This document shows positions 9,612 through 18,577 of a stretch of DNA of 64,000 nucleotides, piece after piece. Each line of letters begins with the position of its first letter. Position 1 is the first letter of the stretch. The notes under the pieces were generated by a model that was not told the origin of the DNA, made no database searches, and saw only the letters and a list, made by a program, of their open reading frames with translations. The stretch is from JADHLJ01 sp038146985 (GTDB taxonomy: Bacteria; Pseudomonadota; Alphaproteobacteria; Thalassobaculales; Thalassobaculaceae), in NCBI GenBank assembly GCA_038146985.1, contig JAYQSQ010000010.1:248001-312000 (forward strand), written 5' to 3'. A program made the translations under genes and the position numbers.

Positions 9612-9971
9612 ATGCGCATTCACAATCTCTACGCCGACGAGAACGGCGAATCCCACTTTCGCGACATCGAGGTCGAATGGGCCGAAGAGCGGCGGACCAG
9701 CAAGCTGTCGGCGCGCCTGCCGGCGCATGGGATCATCTTCCGCCAGTCGCCGGCGACTTATGAGCTGGACTGGCACCCGGCGCCGCGCCGGCAATACATC
9801 ATCAATCTGGACGGCGGCGTACGGATCACCGCCAGTGACGGCGAGGCGCGGGAGATCGGCGCCGGCGAAGTGATCCTGGTCGAGGACACTACCGGTAAGG
9901 GACACCTCTCGAAAGCGCTTGAGGGGAAGATCCGCCACTCGATCTTCATCCCGCTCGACCCGGAAGACTGA
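9612..9971 (+). CDS. Cupin-fold protein
   Basis: A 119-residue single-domain beta-barrel protein. The start at 9612 is chosen for the strong AGGAGGG eight bases upstream; the frame is open back to 9540, but that part looks non-coding. The cupin pattern is seen in RRQYIINLDGGVRITASDGE and then GAGEVILVEDTTGKGH. Typical metal-binding histidines of cupin motif 1 are mostly replaced, so a small-molecule-binding or modified-sugar role is as likely as catalysis. It lies between a sugar kinase and an aldo/keto reductase, all on the plus strand. Confidence 0.72.
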   Translation: MRIHNLYADENGESHFRDIEVEWAEERRTSKLSARLPAHGIIFRQSPATYELDWHPAPRRQYIINLDGGVRITASDGEAREIGAGEVILVEDTTGKGHLSKALEGKIRHSIFIPLDPED

Positions 9972-10017
9972 ACACCCGATCAGCGCGGCATCACGCATTT
10001 TGGTGGAGGTTTGAGCA

Positions 10018-11001
10018 ATGAAAACCCGCAAGCTCGGCGGCAGTGACCTCAACGTCCCGGTTATCGGCCTCGGCTGCATGGTGATGCCGGGCTTCTACAC
10101 GCCGGGCTCCGAGGAGGAGGCGATCCAAACCCTGCACCGGGCCGCCGAGATCGGGGTCAACCATCTCGACAGCTCGGACCTTTACGGCGCCGGCAAGAAC
10201 GAGGAATTGCTGGCCCGGGCGATCAAGGGCAAGCGCGACCGCTACATCATCGCCACCAAGTTCGGCAATGTGCGTGGGCCCGACGGCAAGCCCGCCATCA
10301 ACGGCAGGCCCGACTATGTCCAGCAGGCCTGCGAGGCCAGCCTGAAGCGCTTGCAGATCGACGTGATCGATCTCTATTACCAGCACCGGGTCGATACCTC
10401 GGTGCCGATTGAGGAGACCGTCGGCGCCATGGCCCGCCTGATCGAGCAAGGCAAGGTGCGCCATCTCGGCATGTCCGAGGCGGCGCCCGAGACCCTGCGG
10501 CGCGGGCACGCGACCCATCCGATCGCGGCACTACAGACCGAATACTCGCTCTGGTCGCGGGAGGTGGAGGACCACATGCTGCCGCTGACCAAGGAACTCG
10601 GCATCGGCTTCGTTGCTTACTCCCCGCTCGGGCGCGGCATGTTCGGCGGCAATGTCACCGGCGCCGACAGCCTGGCCGAAGGTGACCGGCGGCGCGACCA
10701 TCCGCGCTTCCAGGGGGAGAACCTGGAACGCAATCTGAAGCTGCTGGAACCGGTGCGGGCCCTGGCGGCGAAAAAAAGTGTCTCGCCCGCCCAGATCGCA
10801 CTCGCCTGGCTGCTCTCCCGCGGCGACCATGTCTTCGCGATCCCGGGTACCCAGCGGGTCAGTCACCTCGAGAGCAACGCGGCCGCCGCCGACATTGTGC
10901 TCAGTCCGGAAGAGATTGCCGGCCTCGACGCCGCGATTCCGCCCGGCGCGGCGGAAGGCACGCGCTATCCGGCGGGGCAGATGGCGGTCATCCATCGCTA
11001 A
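10018..11001 (+). CDS. Aldo/keto reductase (AKR13-like)
   Basis: NADPH-dependent aldo/keto reductase of 327 residues. Visible tetrad: HLDSSDLYG (Asp, Tyr), IIATKFGN (Lys) and DLYYQHRVD (His). The C-terminal cofactor segment FAIPGTQRVSHLESN is present. The sequence is of the group described as pyridoxal reductase-like or general stress reductases in proteobacteria. It begins 46 bases after the cupin gene and GGAGG lies ahead of the ATG. The physiological substrate is unknown. Confidence 0.9.
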   Translation: MKTRKLGGSDLNVPVIGLGCMVMPGFYTPGSEEEAIQTLHRAAEIGVNHLDSSDLYGAGKNEELLARAIKGKRDRYIIATKFGNVRGPDGKPAINGRPDYVQQACEASLKRLQIDVIDLYYQHRVDTSVPIEETVGAMARLIEQGKVRHLGMSEAAPETLRRGHATHPIAALQTEYSLWSREVEDHMLPLTKELGIGFVAYSPLGRGMFGGNVTGADSLAEGDRRRDHPRFQGENLERNLKLLEPVRALAAKKSVSPAQIALAWLLSRGDHVFAIPGTQRVSHLESNAAAADIVLSPEEIAGLDAAIPPGAAEGTRYPAGQMAVIHR

Positions 11002-11185
11002 AAACGGCGATGGGCCCCGATGAGGACCCCGGATCAGGAAAACGCCATTGCCGGTTGTCTCTTTGACGTCGGCGCGGCTCCCGTTCCGACCCATCGCGGC
11101 AGAGATCGACTGCCTGGGTTACGCATGATGGCGAACCCGTTCGGTACGGCGGAAACTGAACGCCTGTGAGCACCCGTGATCCGGC

Positions 11186-12061
11186 CTACAGACGTTCCTT
11201 CGGATCATAGAGCTTGAGAATGGCGCTCCCGTCGATTTCGCCATGACCCTTGGTGACGAGGATGCGGAAAAGCTCCGCCGCCTGCCCGGTCATGGGCGTC
11301 GGCGTTTTGAGCCTGTGCGCCAAGTCCTTCACCATATCGAGGTCCTTCAGCGCCTGACGGGCATAGCCGCGCGGTTCGAAATCCCGGGCTGTCATGCGCG
11401 GGAACACCGCCTGAAGCAGGGTTGAGCCGGCATGGCCGGTGCCGAGCGCCGCCGGGATCTTGGCCGCATTGACGCCGCCGGCCTCGGCCAGGGCGAGGGC
11501 TTCGGCAAGCAGGACATAGCTGTTCAGGACCAGCACCTGGTTGACCATCTTCGTCACCTGGCCGGAGCCGACCGGACCCATATGGGTCAGCACGCCGGCG
11601 AGCGCCTTGAGGGCGGGTTCCGCGCGCCGCATGTCGTCGTCGCTTCCGCCGGCCATGATGGCTAGGGTTCCCGCTGCCGCCGCCTCCGGTCCGCCGGAAA
11701 CCGGCGCGTCGACCCAGCCCATGCCGGATCGTGCCCGCAATTGCTCGGCGAACTCGCGGGTTGCCGGCACTTCGGTCGTCGACAGATCGATCAATACCTT
11801 TCCGGCGCCGCCGCTTTCCGCCACGCCGTTCTTGCCGAAGACCGCGGCTCCGACCGCCTCGGTCGTGGTGACGGACAGCATCACGCATTCGCTGCGGGCC
11901 GCCAGTTCGGCTGGAGTGGACGCAGCCAGAACGCCATGTCCGGTGGCGGCTTGGATCTTATCCGGGACGATGTCATAGCCGTGGACCTCATGGCCCTGCC
12001 CGACCAGCGCACGCGTCGCGGCATGCCCCATGAGACCGAGGCCGATGAAACCGATTTTCAT
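11186..12061 (-). CDS. 3-hydroxyisobutyrate dehydrogenase-family oxidoreductase
   Basis: NAD(P)-dependent beta-hydroxyacid dehydrogenase (HIBADH, tartronate semialdehyde reductase, GarR-type). The 291 residues open with the dinucleotide motif IGFIGLGLMGHAATRAL, followed by DAPVSGGPEAAAAGTLAIM (substrate-binding signature) and GSGQVTKMVNQVLVLNS with the catalytic lysine. Length and order are those of the family. Which hydroxyacid is used is not resolvable. It is followed on the same strand by nothing closer than the 10-11 kb plus genes, with which it converges. Confidence 0.88.
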   Translation of the reverse strand: MKIGFIGLGLMGHAATRALVGQGHEVHGYDIVPDKIQAATGHGVLAASTPAELAARSECVMLSVTTTEAVGAAVFGKNGVAESGGAGKVLIDLSTTEVPATREFAEQLRARSGMGWVDAPVSGGPEAAAAGTLAIMAGGSDDDMRRAEPALKALAGVLTHMGPVGSGQVTKMVNQVLVLNSYVLLAEALALAEAGGVNAAKIPAALGTGHAGSTLLQAVFPRMTARDFEPRGYARQALKDLDMVKDLAHRLKTPTPMTGQAAELFRILVTKGHGEIDGSAILKLYDPKERL

Positions 12062-12085
12062 GATGTCCTCCGGAGGCCGGCCCGC

Positions 12086-13051
12086 TCAGTGCAGCTTGGG
12101 GCCCTTGAGCAGGTCGGAGCGCGCGATGGTCGACAGGTTCGCCTGGATGATCTCGCCGTCGCGTCCGAGCGCCAGCGGCATCGTCGATCCCGGCATGGCC
12201 GAGCGACCAGACCTGCGGAACATGTCGGCCAGCGACTTCACCGGCTGACCGAGACGGCGAGCACGATGTCGCCCACCTCGACCTCGGCCTGGTCCGCCGG
12301 ACCGTTCTGGGTAAGCGCCGCGACGACCACGCGGTCCTCGACCTCGGTGCCAGAACAGCCCCATCCAGGGACGCGGCTTCTTGTTGGGACGGCCCAGGTG
12401 ATCATCTCGTCGTAAATCGGCTCCAGCAGGTCGATCGGCACCACCATGTTGCCGTCCACCGCCTGTCCCCGGCCCCGCCGTGTTGAATGAACAGGAGCCC
12501 ACTCCCAGCAGCTCCCCTTTGGAGCCGATCAGCCCGGCCCCGCCCCAATTGGGATGCGCCGGTGCCGAGAAGATCGCCTCGTCCAGCAGATACTCCCAGT
12601 ATCCGGCGAATTCCCGGACCGCGATGACCTCGGCGCTGACCGAACCCGAGCGGCCGCCGAACCCGGCCATGATCACCGGGTCACCCTCGCGCACGCCGGC
12701 GGATCGGCCGATCTCGATGGCCTCGACGTCGAGCCTGCCGAGAGCCTGAACCAGACCGAAGCCGGTTTCCTGATCATAGCCCAAAACATGGCCTTGAACG
12801 GCCTTGCCGGTATGGTCGGTCAGCCAGATGGTCTCGGCCTCGGTGATCAGGTAGCCAATGGTCAGGACCACGCCCTCGCTGCGAATCACGATGCCGTTGC
12901 CGCCGCGTTCAGTGCCCAGGGTCGACGCGGTATGCGCATCCTCCGGGATATGCGAGCGCACGGAGACCATCGAGGCGTAAACCTTGGACAAATCAAAGCT
13001 GTAGTCTTCCTGTCGCGGAGCGTTTCTGGTTCTTTCGGCCATGGGTTCCAT
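12086..13051 (-). pseudogene. Trypsin-like S1C/PDZ protein lacking the catalytic triad, frameshifted
   Basis: HtrA-fold protein with an N-terminal chymotrypsin-like domain and a C-terminal PDZ-like part. The N-terminal ~195 residues read cleanly. Where active HtrA proteases have the His, Asp and Ser motifs, this protein has VVLTIGYLITEAE, YDQETGFGLVQA and HPNWGGAGLIG, so all three catalytic residues appear to be replaced. From about 12465 down to 12210 the frame changes several times. The PDZ part (VEDRVVVAALTQNGPADQAE, DIVLAV) is found in a second minus frame at 12238-12459, and the end (STIARSDLLKGPKLH) is back in the first. Indel errors or a pseudogene; originally ~320 residues. Confidence 0.72.
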
Positions 13052-13153
13052 TCGTTATTCGAGGCCAATTCGACGGACTATAGAGGATCGACGCCCCGCC
13101 TTGAAAGGCCTGCGTTGCAAAAACCCCTGCTGGCTGGATGGCGGCGCCGATCG

Positions 13154-13189
13154 CGCGAAAATCGTAAGAAATTGCATCGATTTTTCGCG
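13154..13189. terminator. Possible weak hairpin terminator
   Basis: CGCGAAAATCG at 13154-13164 pairs with CGATTTTTCGCG at 13178-13189, with one extra T. The hairpin lies about 20 bases beyond the stop of the thioesterase gene and could end that minus-strand transcript. The loop is 13 bases and there is no long T-run after it, so this is tentative. Confidence 0.3.
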
Positions 13190-13210
13190 GTCCGGGCGGT
13201 CCCGTCGTGC

Positions 13211-13666
13211 TCAGGCCTTGGCTGCCGGCATGACCAGTTGCAGCATGGCGGCGCGGCGCTCCTCGGGGATCGGCGCTGGCTTCTGGCTCGCGCGTTCCAC
13301 ATAGACATGGACGAAATGTCCGGTCGCGGCGGGCTCGTCGTCGCCCTCGCGAAACAGCCCGATTTCATAGCGCACGCTGGTCCGCCCGATATGCGCCACC
13401 CTTAGCCCGGCATTGATGGTCATCGGGAACATCAGGGACTTTCTGAACACGCATTTGGTCTCGATCACAAGGCCGATGACCGGGCTGGTATGCGGCTTCA
13501 ATCCGCCGACCTCGATCAGGTGCGCGGCCACGGCGGTATCGAAATAGGAATAGTATTCGACGTTGTTCACATGGCCGTAGATGTCCACATCCATCCATCG
13601 GGTCGGGATGTCGACGAACCAGGCATAGTTCTCCCGGGTTTCCGGCTGCTCGGAGATCTCGGTCAT
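13211..13666 (-). CDS. Acyl-CoA thioesterase, hotdog fold
   Basis: 4-hydroxybenzoyl-CoA thioesterase-like single-hotdog enzyme that hydrolyses acyl-CoA. The start at 13666 is used because it overlaps the upstream hydrolase stop as ATGA and the 62 residues in front of it are out of character. The family signature RWMDVDIYGHVNNVEYYSYF contains the catalytic Asp and the His-Val-Asn-Asn stretch. The 151-residue length is typical. It is translationally coupled to the alpha/beta hydrolase gene before it. Confidence 0.88.
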   Translation of the reverse strand: MTEISEQPETRENYAWFVDIPTRWMDVDIYGHVNNVEYYSYFDTAVAAHLIEVGGLKPHTSPVIGLVIETKCVFRKSLMFPMTINAGLRVAHIGRTSVRYEIGLFREGDDEPAATGHFVHVYVERASQKPAPIPEERRAAMLQLVMPAAKA

Positions 13667-14466
13667 GCCGCTTCTTTCGCGAAAAAATCCGCCAGCGCGT
13701 CCAGGGTCTCGTCCGGCTGTTCGGCCATCATCATGTGTCCGGCGCCGGGCAGGACAACGGTTCGGCTGCCGGTGATCGCATCGGCCAGCGGTTTGGCCCC
13801 GCGGGCCGGGGTCATCCGGTCGTCGGACCCGAGCAGCAGCAGCGTCGGGCATTTGATGCTTCCGGCTGCCTCAAGGCCGCCGGTCCATTGATGACAGGCG
13901 GCAAGGTCATTGCCGAGCACGCCCGGCTCTCCGGCCTCAAGCAGGCGCAGGCTGGTGCCGGCGATCCAGGAGCCGGGCGCCCGGTGTCCGCCCATCTGGG
14001 CGCGCCGGCCGACGCCCCAGCCGACGATGCTTTCGTAGGCGGCATGGTCGTTGTTCCGCGCGGCGGAGAGCAGCCCATTGGCGACCTGGATATGCGGCAG
14101 CGTTCCGAGCAATGCCAGCTTGCGGACAGCGCTCGTGGGCCGGGCGGCCAGCGCCAGGGCGATCAGCGAGCCCATGGAATGGCCGACCAGATGCACGTCC
14201 CGCGCGCCGGCGGCGTCGATCGCTTCGGCCAGCCAGTCGGTATAGCTCTCGATCGTGGCCGGCGCCGGCCCGTCGGAGCGGCCATGGCCGGGTAGGTCCA
14301 GGTTCATCACCGAAAATCCGTGATGCGCGAAGTAGCGGGCCTGCATCGACCAGACCGTGTGGTCCATGCCCGCGCCATGCACCAGCACCAGGGCCGGTTT
14401 GCCGGCATCGAACGGCCGGCCCCCGGTCGCGACGAAGGCCGGTTTGCCGGCGATGCGGAGCTCCAT
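13663..14466 (-). CDS. Alpha/beta hydrolase
   Basis: Serine hydrolase of 267 residues with LVHGAGMDHTVW (oxyanion region), nucleophile elbow GHSMGS and a C-terminal LPGAGHMMM with the catalytic His; LLLGSDDRMTP supplies the Asp region. No signal peptide, so cytosolic. It sits two bases after metY and overlaps the thioesterase by four, so metY, this gene and the thioesterase are likely one minus-strand operon. Substrate unknown (esters or lactones). Confidence 0.88.
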   Translation of the reverse strand: MELRIAGKPAFVATGGRPFDAGKPALVLVHGAGMDHTVWSMQARYFAHHGFSVMNLDLPGHGRSDGPAPATIESYTDWLAEAIDAAGARDVHLVGHSMGSLIALALAARPTSAVRKLALLGTLPHIQVANGLLSAARNNDHAAYESIVGWGVGRRAQMGGHRAPGSWIAGTSLRLLEAGEPGVLGNDLAACHQWTGGLEAAGSIKCPTLLLLGSDDRMTPARGAKPLADAITGSRTVVLPGAGHMMMAEQPDETLDALADFFAKEAA

Positions 14467-14468
14467 GA

Positions 14469-15776
14469 TCAGCCTGCCTTGCGCAGGGTGGCGGCACGCA
14501 GGGATTGCCGGAGATCCGCGATCAGATCATTCGGGCTCTCAAGACCGACCGACAGGCGGACCAGATCCTCGGAAAGCCCCGCCGCCTTCATGGTCTCGGC
14601 ATCCATCTGCTGGTGGGTGGTGCTGGCCGGATGGATCACCAGGGACTTGGCGTCCCCGACATTCGCAAGATGCGACCAGACCGCCAGTTTCTCGATGAAG
14701 GTCCGGCCGGCCTCGCGTCCACCCTTGATGCCGAAGGCGATCATCGAGCCGGCGCCCTTGGGCAGCAGTTTTGCGGCGAGATCCTTGTCCGGGTGGCTGT
14801 CCAGTTCCGGATAGGCGACCCATTCCACCGCATCGGACCCGGCAAGGAAAGTCGCGATGGCGCGGGCATTGGCGACGTGCCGGTCCATGCGCAACGGCAG
14901 GGTCTCGACTCCTTGCAGGATGTGGAACGCGGTCGCGGGAGCCATGCAGGCGCCGAAGTCCCGCAAGCCCTCGGCCCGGGCCCGCATGATGAAGGCCTGG
15001 GGTCCGAACTCCTCGGCGAAGTCGAGGCCGTGATAGCCGGCATAAGGCTCCGTCAGGGTCGGGAACTTGCCGGACGCCTCCCAGTCGAAATTGCCGCCGT
15101 CGACCAGCAGTCCGCCGATCGCCACCCCGTGTCCGCCGAGCCACTTGGTCGCCGAATGCACGATCAGGTCGGCTCCGTGCTCGAAGGGTCGGCAGAGATG
15201 CGGGGTCGCGAAGGTCGAGTCGATCATCAGCGGCACGCCCGCCTCGTGGGCGATGGCGGCGATCACCTCCAGGTCCATCACCTCAAGGCCGGGATTGCCG
15301 ATGGTCTCGCCGAACACCAGGCGGGTCTCTGGCCGAATCGCCTTCCTGAACCCGTCGATGTCGCGGGGATGCACCTTGGTCGTCTCGATCCCGAAGCGCG
15401 GCAGGGTGTGGCTGAACAGATTGTGGCTGCCGCCATAGAGCGCGCTGGAGGCGACGATATGTCCGCCCTGGCCCATCAGCGTGAGGATGCCCAGCACCAG
15501 GGCCGCGTGCCCGCTAGCCGTCGCCACCGCGCCGACGCCGCCTTCAAGGGCTGCGATGCGCTCCTCAAGGACCGCGACGGTCGGGTTGGAGATGCGCGAG
15601 TAGATATGCCCCGCCCGTTCCAGATTGAACAGCGAGGCCGCGTGGTCGACATCCCGAAAGACGTAGGACGTGGTCTGATAGATCGGCACCGCCCTTGCGC
15701 CCGTCTCTGGGTCGGGGCGCTGGCCGGCATGCAGGGATAGGGTGTCGAATTCGTAGATGTTTCCGGATGACGACAT
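14469..15776 (-). CDS. metY: O-acetylhomoserine aminocarboxypropyltransferase
   Basis: PLP enzyme of the Cys/Met metabolism family that makes homocysteine from O-acetylhomoserine and sulfide. The start at 15776 is chosen for AAGGAGG six bases upstream; the frame stays open much further but the extension is not coding. The 435 residues include the opening FDTLSLHAGQRPDPETGA, SRISNPTV, GGSHNLFSH (MetY type) and the PLP lysine in VHSATKWLGGHG. Length and the HAGQRPDP motif favour MetY over MetB/MetZ. Confidence 0.92.
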   Translation of the reverse strand: MSSSGNIYEFDTLSLHAGQRPDPETGARAVPIYQTTSYVFRDVDHAASLFNLERAGHIYSRISNPTVAVLEERIAALEGGVGAVATASGHAALVLGILTLMGQGGHIVASSALYGGSHNLFSHTLPRFGIETTKVHPRDIDGFRKAIRPETRLVFGETIGNPGLEVMDLEVIAAIAHEAGVPLMIDSTFATPHLCRPFEHGADLIVHSATKWLGGHGVAIGGLLVDGGNFDWEASGKFPTLTEPYAGYHGLDFAEEFGPQAFIMRARAEGLRDFGACMAPATAFHILQGVETLPLRMDRHVANARAIATFLAGSDAVEWVAYPELDSHPDKDLAAKLLPKGAGSMIAFGIKGGREAGRTFIEKLAVWSHLANVGDAKSLVIHPASTTHQQMDAETMKAAGLSEDLVRLSVGLESPNDLIADLRQSLRAATLRKAG

Positions 15777-16049
15777 CGCGAGCCTCCTTGGCGCTTCGAT
15801 TGGGAGCGGCGCGGCGCACTCTACAAGACGTCGGCGGGCCGGAGAAAGAGCCGTTGTCGCGCTGTCTTGAAGCTGTTCCGCGTCGCGCCTGTGGATCTCC
15901 CGGCAAGAGAGCGTGGACCATTTGGCCGCATGGCGGATAGCGGATATAGCCGTTACGCTCGGTCCAGGCTTTGCCTCCACACAACCTGTCATGAAACGGA
16001 CCGGCTGCTTCGCCGACATCAAAAAGCTCTCCCCAAAAGGACCTGACCC

Positions 16050-16547
16050 ATGCGTTTCTTTTCCCGCGTCACCTCTCTCGCCGTCGCGGCTTTCGCCCTG
16101 ATCGCCGTGCTGGCGGCCATGCCCGTCTGGGCCGGGCAGGGCAAAGAGATGTCGATCGATGGGGCCTTCGCCCGGGCGACGATCGGTCAGGGCCGGATCG
16201 GCGCGGTGTTTCTCATGATCCACAATCCGGGATCTGCTGCCGACAGGCTGATCGGGGCGGCATCATCGGTCGCGGAGCGGGCCGAATTGCACACGCATAA
16301 ACACGAGAACGGCGTGATGAAGATGCGTCCTGTCGACGCGATCGCGGTGCCGGCGAATGGGATGGCGGCGCTCAAACCCGGCGGCGACCACGTGATGCTG
16401 ATGGGACTGTCGGCGCCGCTAAAGGAGGGCGACCGTTTCGAGTTGGTGCTGAAGTTCGAGAAAGCCGGCGCCATCCCGGTCATGTTGACGGTCGGCCCCG
16501 TCGGGGCCATGGGCGCCGGACACGGCGGGCACAAGCACAAGAACTGA
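16050..16547 (+). CDS. Periplasmic copper chaperone PCu(A)C
   Basis: Copper-binding periplasmic protein that delivers Cu(I) for cytochrome oxidase assembly. A signal peptide covers about the first 27 residues (hydrophobic, ending VWAGQG). The PCuAC pattern is present: VFLMIHN, ELHTHKHENGVMKMRPV and GGDHVMLMGL, which supply the His/Met ligands. A His-rich tail (GHGGHKHKN) may bind more metal. The 165 residues match the family. The gene diverges from metY across a 273-base gap. Confidence 0.9.
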   Translation: MRFFSRVTSLAVAAFALIAVLAAMPVWAGQGKEMSIDGAFARATIGQGRIGAVFLMIHNPGSAADRLIGAASSVAERAELHTHKHENGVMKMRPVDAIAVPANGMAALKPGGDHVMLMGLSAPLKEGDRFELVLKFEKAGAIPVMLTVGPVGAMGAGHGGHKHKN

Positions 16548-16631
16548 TCCGGCGTGGCCGCGCGCCTGTGATTGTCGTCGCCCGGCGCGTCGCCTATAAC
16601 ACCGGAAATTCACCCACGGAGACCGCAGATC

Positions 16632-17692
16632 ATGTCGAAGCTCAAGCTCGCCGTCATTCCCGGAGACGGCATCGGTTGGGAAGTGGTGCCCGAGGGTATC
16701 AAGGTGCTGGAGGCGGCGGGCGCCAAATACGGCATCGAGTATGAGTTCACCGAATTCGACTGGGGCTGCGAGCGCTATCACAAGACCGGCAAGCTGATGC
16801 CCGATGACGGCATCGAGACCCTGAAGGCATTCGACTCGATATTCCTCGGCGCCTGCGGCTATCCCGGCGTGCCGGACCACGTCTCGCTCTGGGGCCTGCT
16901 CATCCCGATCCGGCGCGAGATGAAGCAGTATGTGAACTTGCGCCCGGTGCGGATGCTGAAGGGCATGCCCTGTCCGCTCGCGAACCGGGGACCCGAGGAC
17001 ATCAACTTCTGGGTCGTGCGCGAGAACAACGAAGGCGAGTACTCCGAGATCGGCGGACGGCTGCACCGGGGCACCGAGTACGAGGTCGCCGTCCAGGAAT
17101 CGGTATTCACCAAGCACGGTACCGACCGGATCATGCGCTACGCCTTCGATCTCTGCCGCCGCCAGGGCCTGAAGAAGGTTACCTCGGCGACCAAGTCCAA
17201 TGGCATCATCCACACCATGCCCTACTGGGACGAGCGGTTCGCGGCGATCTCCAAGGAGTATCCGGAACTGAAGACCGACCAGTATCACATCGACATTCTG
17301 ACCGCGAATTTCGTGCTGCATCCCGACTGGTTCGACGTGGTGGTCGGCTCCAACCTCTTCGGCGACATCCTCTCGGACCTTGGCCCCGCCGTTGCCGGCT
17401 CGATCGCCATCGCGCCGTCGGCCAATATCAATCCCGACGGCGATCTGCCGTCCATGTTCGAGCCGGTGCACGGCTCGGCCCCGATATCGCCGGCAAGGGC
17501 ATCGCCAACCCGATCGGCCAGATCTGGTCAGGCGCCATGCTGCTGGAGCATCACGGCTACACCGAGGCTGCCAACGCCATCGTTCGCGCCTGCGAGGAAG
17601 TGGTTTCGGGCGGTGGTCCGAAGACGCCAGACCTCGGCGGCCAGGCCAATACCGTCGACCTTGGCGGCGCGATTGCGGCGGCGGTGCGCTGA
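16632..17692 (+). pseudogene. Tartrate/D-malate dehydrogenase-type decarboxylating dehydrogenase, one frameshift
   Basis: NAD-dependent tartrate dehydrogenase/decarboxylase or D-malate dehydrogenase of the isocitrate/isopropylmalate superfamily. The start at 16632 gives LAVIPGDGIGWEVVPEGIKV, EFDWGCERYHKTGKLMPDDG (the tartrate dehydrogenase type), WVVRENNEGEYSE and DVVVGSNLFGDILSDLG. After GSAP the frame breaks at 17482-17486, where four Cs are present and five would restore DIAGKGIANPIGQ. The shifted remainder runs cleanly to TGA at 17692. With one base added the gene encodes ~353 residues, the family length, so a sequence error is likely. Confidence 0.85.
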
Positions 17693-17769
17693 ACTCCATT
17701 TGGCGCTTGCGAAAGGTCTGCGGGTTGGTAATCTCGCATTAGTAAGATGACTGGCTCTTGGAGCGGAAG

Positions 17770-18549
17770 ATGCGTGGCAAGACGGCGATTGTAACGGGCT
17801 CGACCAGCGGGATCGGCAAAGGTATCGCGGCGGCGCTGGCGGAAGCCGGGGCAAATGTGATGCTGAATGGTTTCGGTGATGCCGCCGCGATTGAGGAACA
17901 GCGCGCCGATTTCGAATCCCGCTACAAGACCGGTGCCGCTTATCACGGTGCCGACATGAGCAAGCCGGCGGAAATCCGTGACTTGGTAGCGGAGACGGAG
18001 AAGCGGTTCGGTCAGGTCGACATCCTGGTCAACAACGCCGGTATCCAGCACACGGATCTGATCGAGGATTTTCCGGACGCGCTTTGGGACGCGGCGATCG
18101 CCATCAACCTGTCCAGCTCGTTCCACACCACCAAGGCGGTGATCGGCGGCATGAAGCGGCGTGGCTGGGGCCGGATCGTTAACATTTCCTCGGTGCACGG
18201 CCTGGTAGCCTCGGTCCAGAAGGTTGCCTACATCGCCGCCAAGCACGGCCTGATCGGCATGACCAAGGTGACCGCGCTTGAGGCAGCTGGGACCGGGGTT
18301 ACCTGCAACGCGATCTGTCCGGGCTGGGTGAAGACACCGCTGGTCATGGCCCAGATTGAGGCGCGGGCGAAGAATGACGGCATCTCCATCGAACAGGCCA
18401 CGTCGACGTTGCTGGGCGAAAAGCAGCCCTCGGGGCAATTCACCACGATCGAACAGCTGGGCGCCGCGGCGGTCTTTCTTTGCGGCGATGCGGCGGCGAA
18501 TATGTCCGGCGTGACGATGACCCTGGACGGGGGCTGGACCGCGCAATAG
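17770..18549 (+). CDS. 3-hydroxybutyrate dehydrogenase (SDR)
   Basis: Short-chain dehydrogenase converting D-3-hydroxybutyrate to acetoacetate, part of PHB/ketone-body use. The start ATG at 17770 has GGAG six bases ahead; a TTG at 17758 is an alternative. The motifs TGSTSGIGKGIA (cofactor), NNAGIQH, the Ser of NISSVHG, and YIAAKHG (catalytic Tyr-Lys) are all present. NAICPGWVKTPLV and the end GVTMTLDGGWTAQ are characteristic of bacterial 3-hydroxybutyrate dehydrogenases. Confidence 0.9.
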   Translation: MRGKTAIVTGSTSGIGKGIAAALAEAGANVMLNGFGDAAAIEEQRADFESRYKTGAAYHGADMSKPAEIRDLVAETEKRFGQVDILVNNAGIQHTDLIEDFPDALWDAAIAINLSSSFHTTKAVIGGMKRRGWGRIVNISSVHGLVASVQKVAYIAAKHGLIGMTKVTALEAAGTGVTCNAICPGWVKTPLVMAQIEARAKNDGISIEQATSTLLGEKQPSGQFTTIEQLGAAAVFLCGDAAANMSGVTMTLDGGWTAQ

Positions 18550-18577
18550 GACCGCGGCACGCGGGGAAGGGGCCGGC

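Noticed and set aside
15777..16049. A SAM-type riboswitch in front of metY
   Set aside because: Such elements occur upstream of met genes in alphaproteobacteria, but I could not find a convincing set of paired stems or conserved bases here.
15777..16223. N-terminal extension of metY to 16223
   Set aside because: The extension has no family similarity, crosses the copper-chaperone start region, and a strong ribosome-binding site precedes the ATG at 15776.
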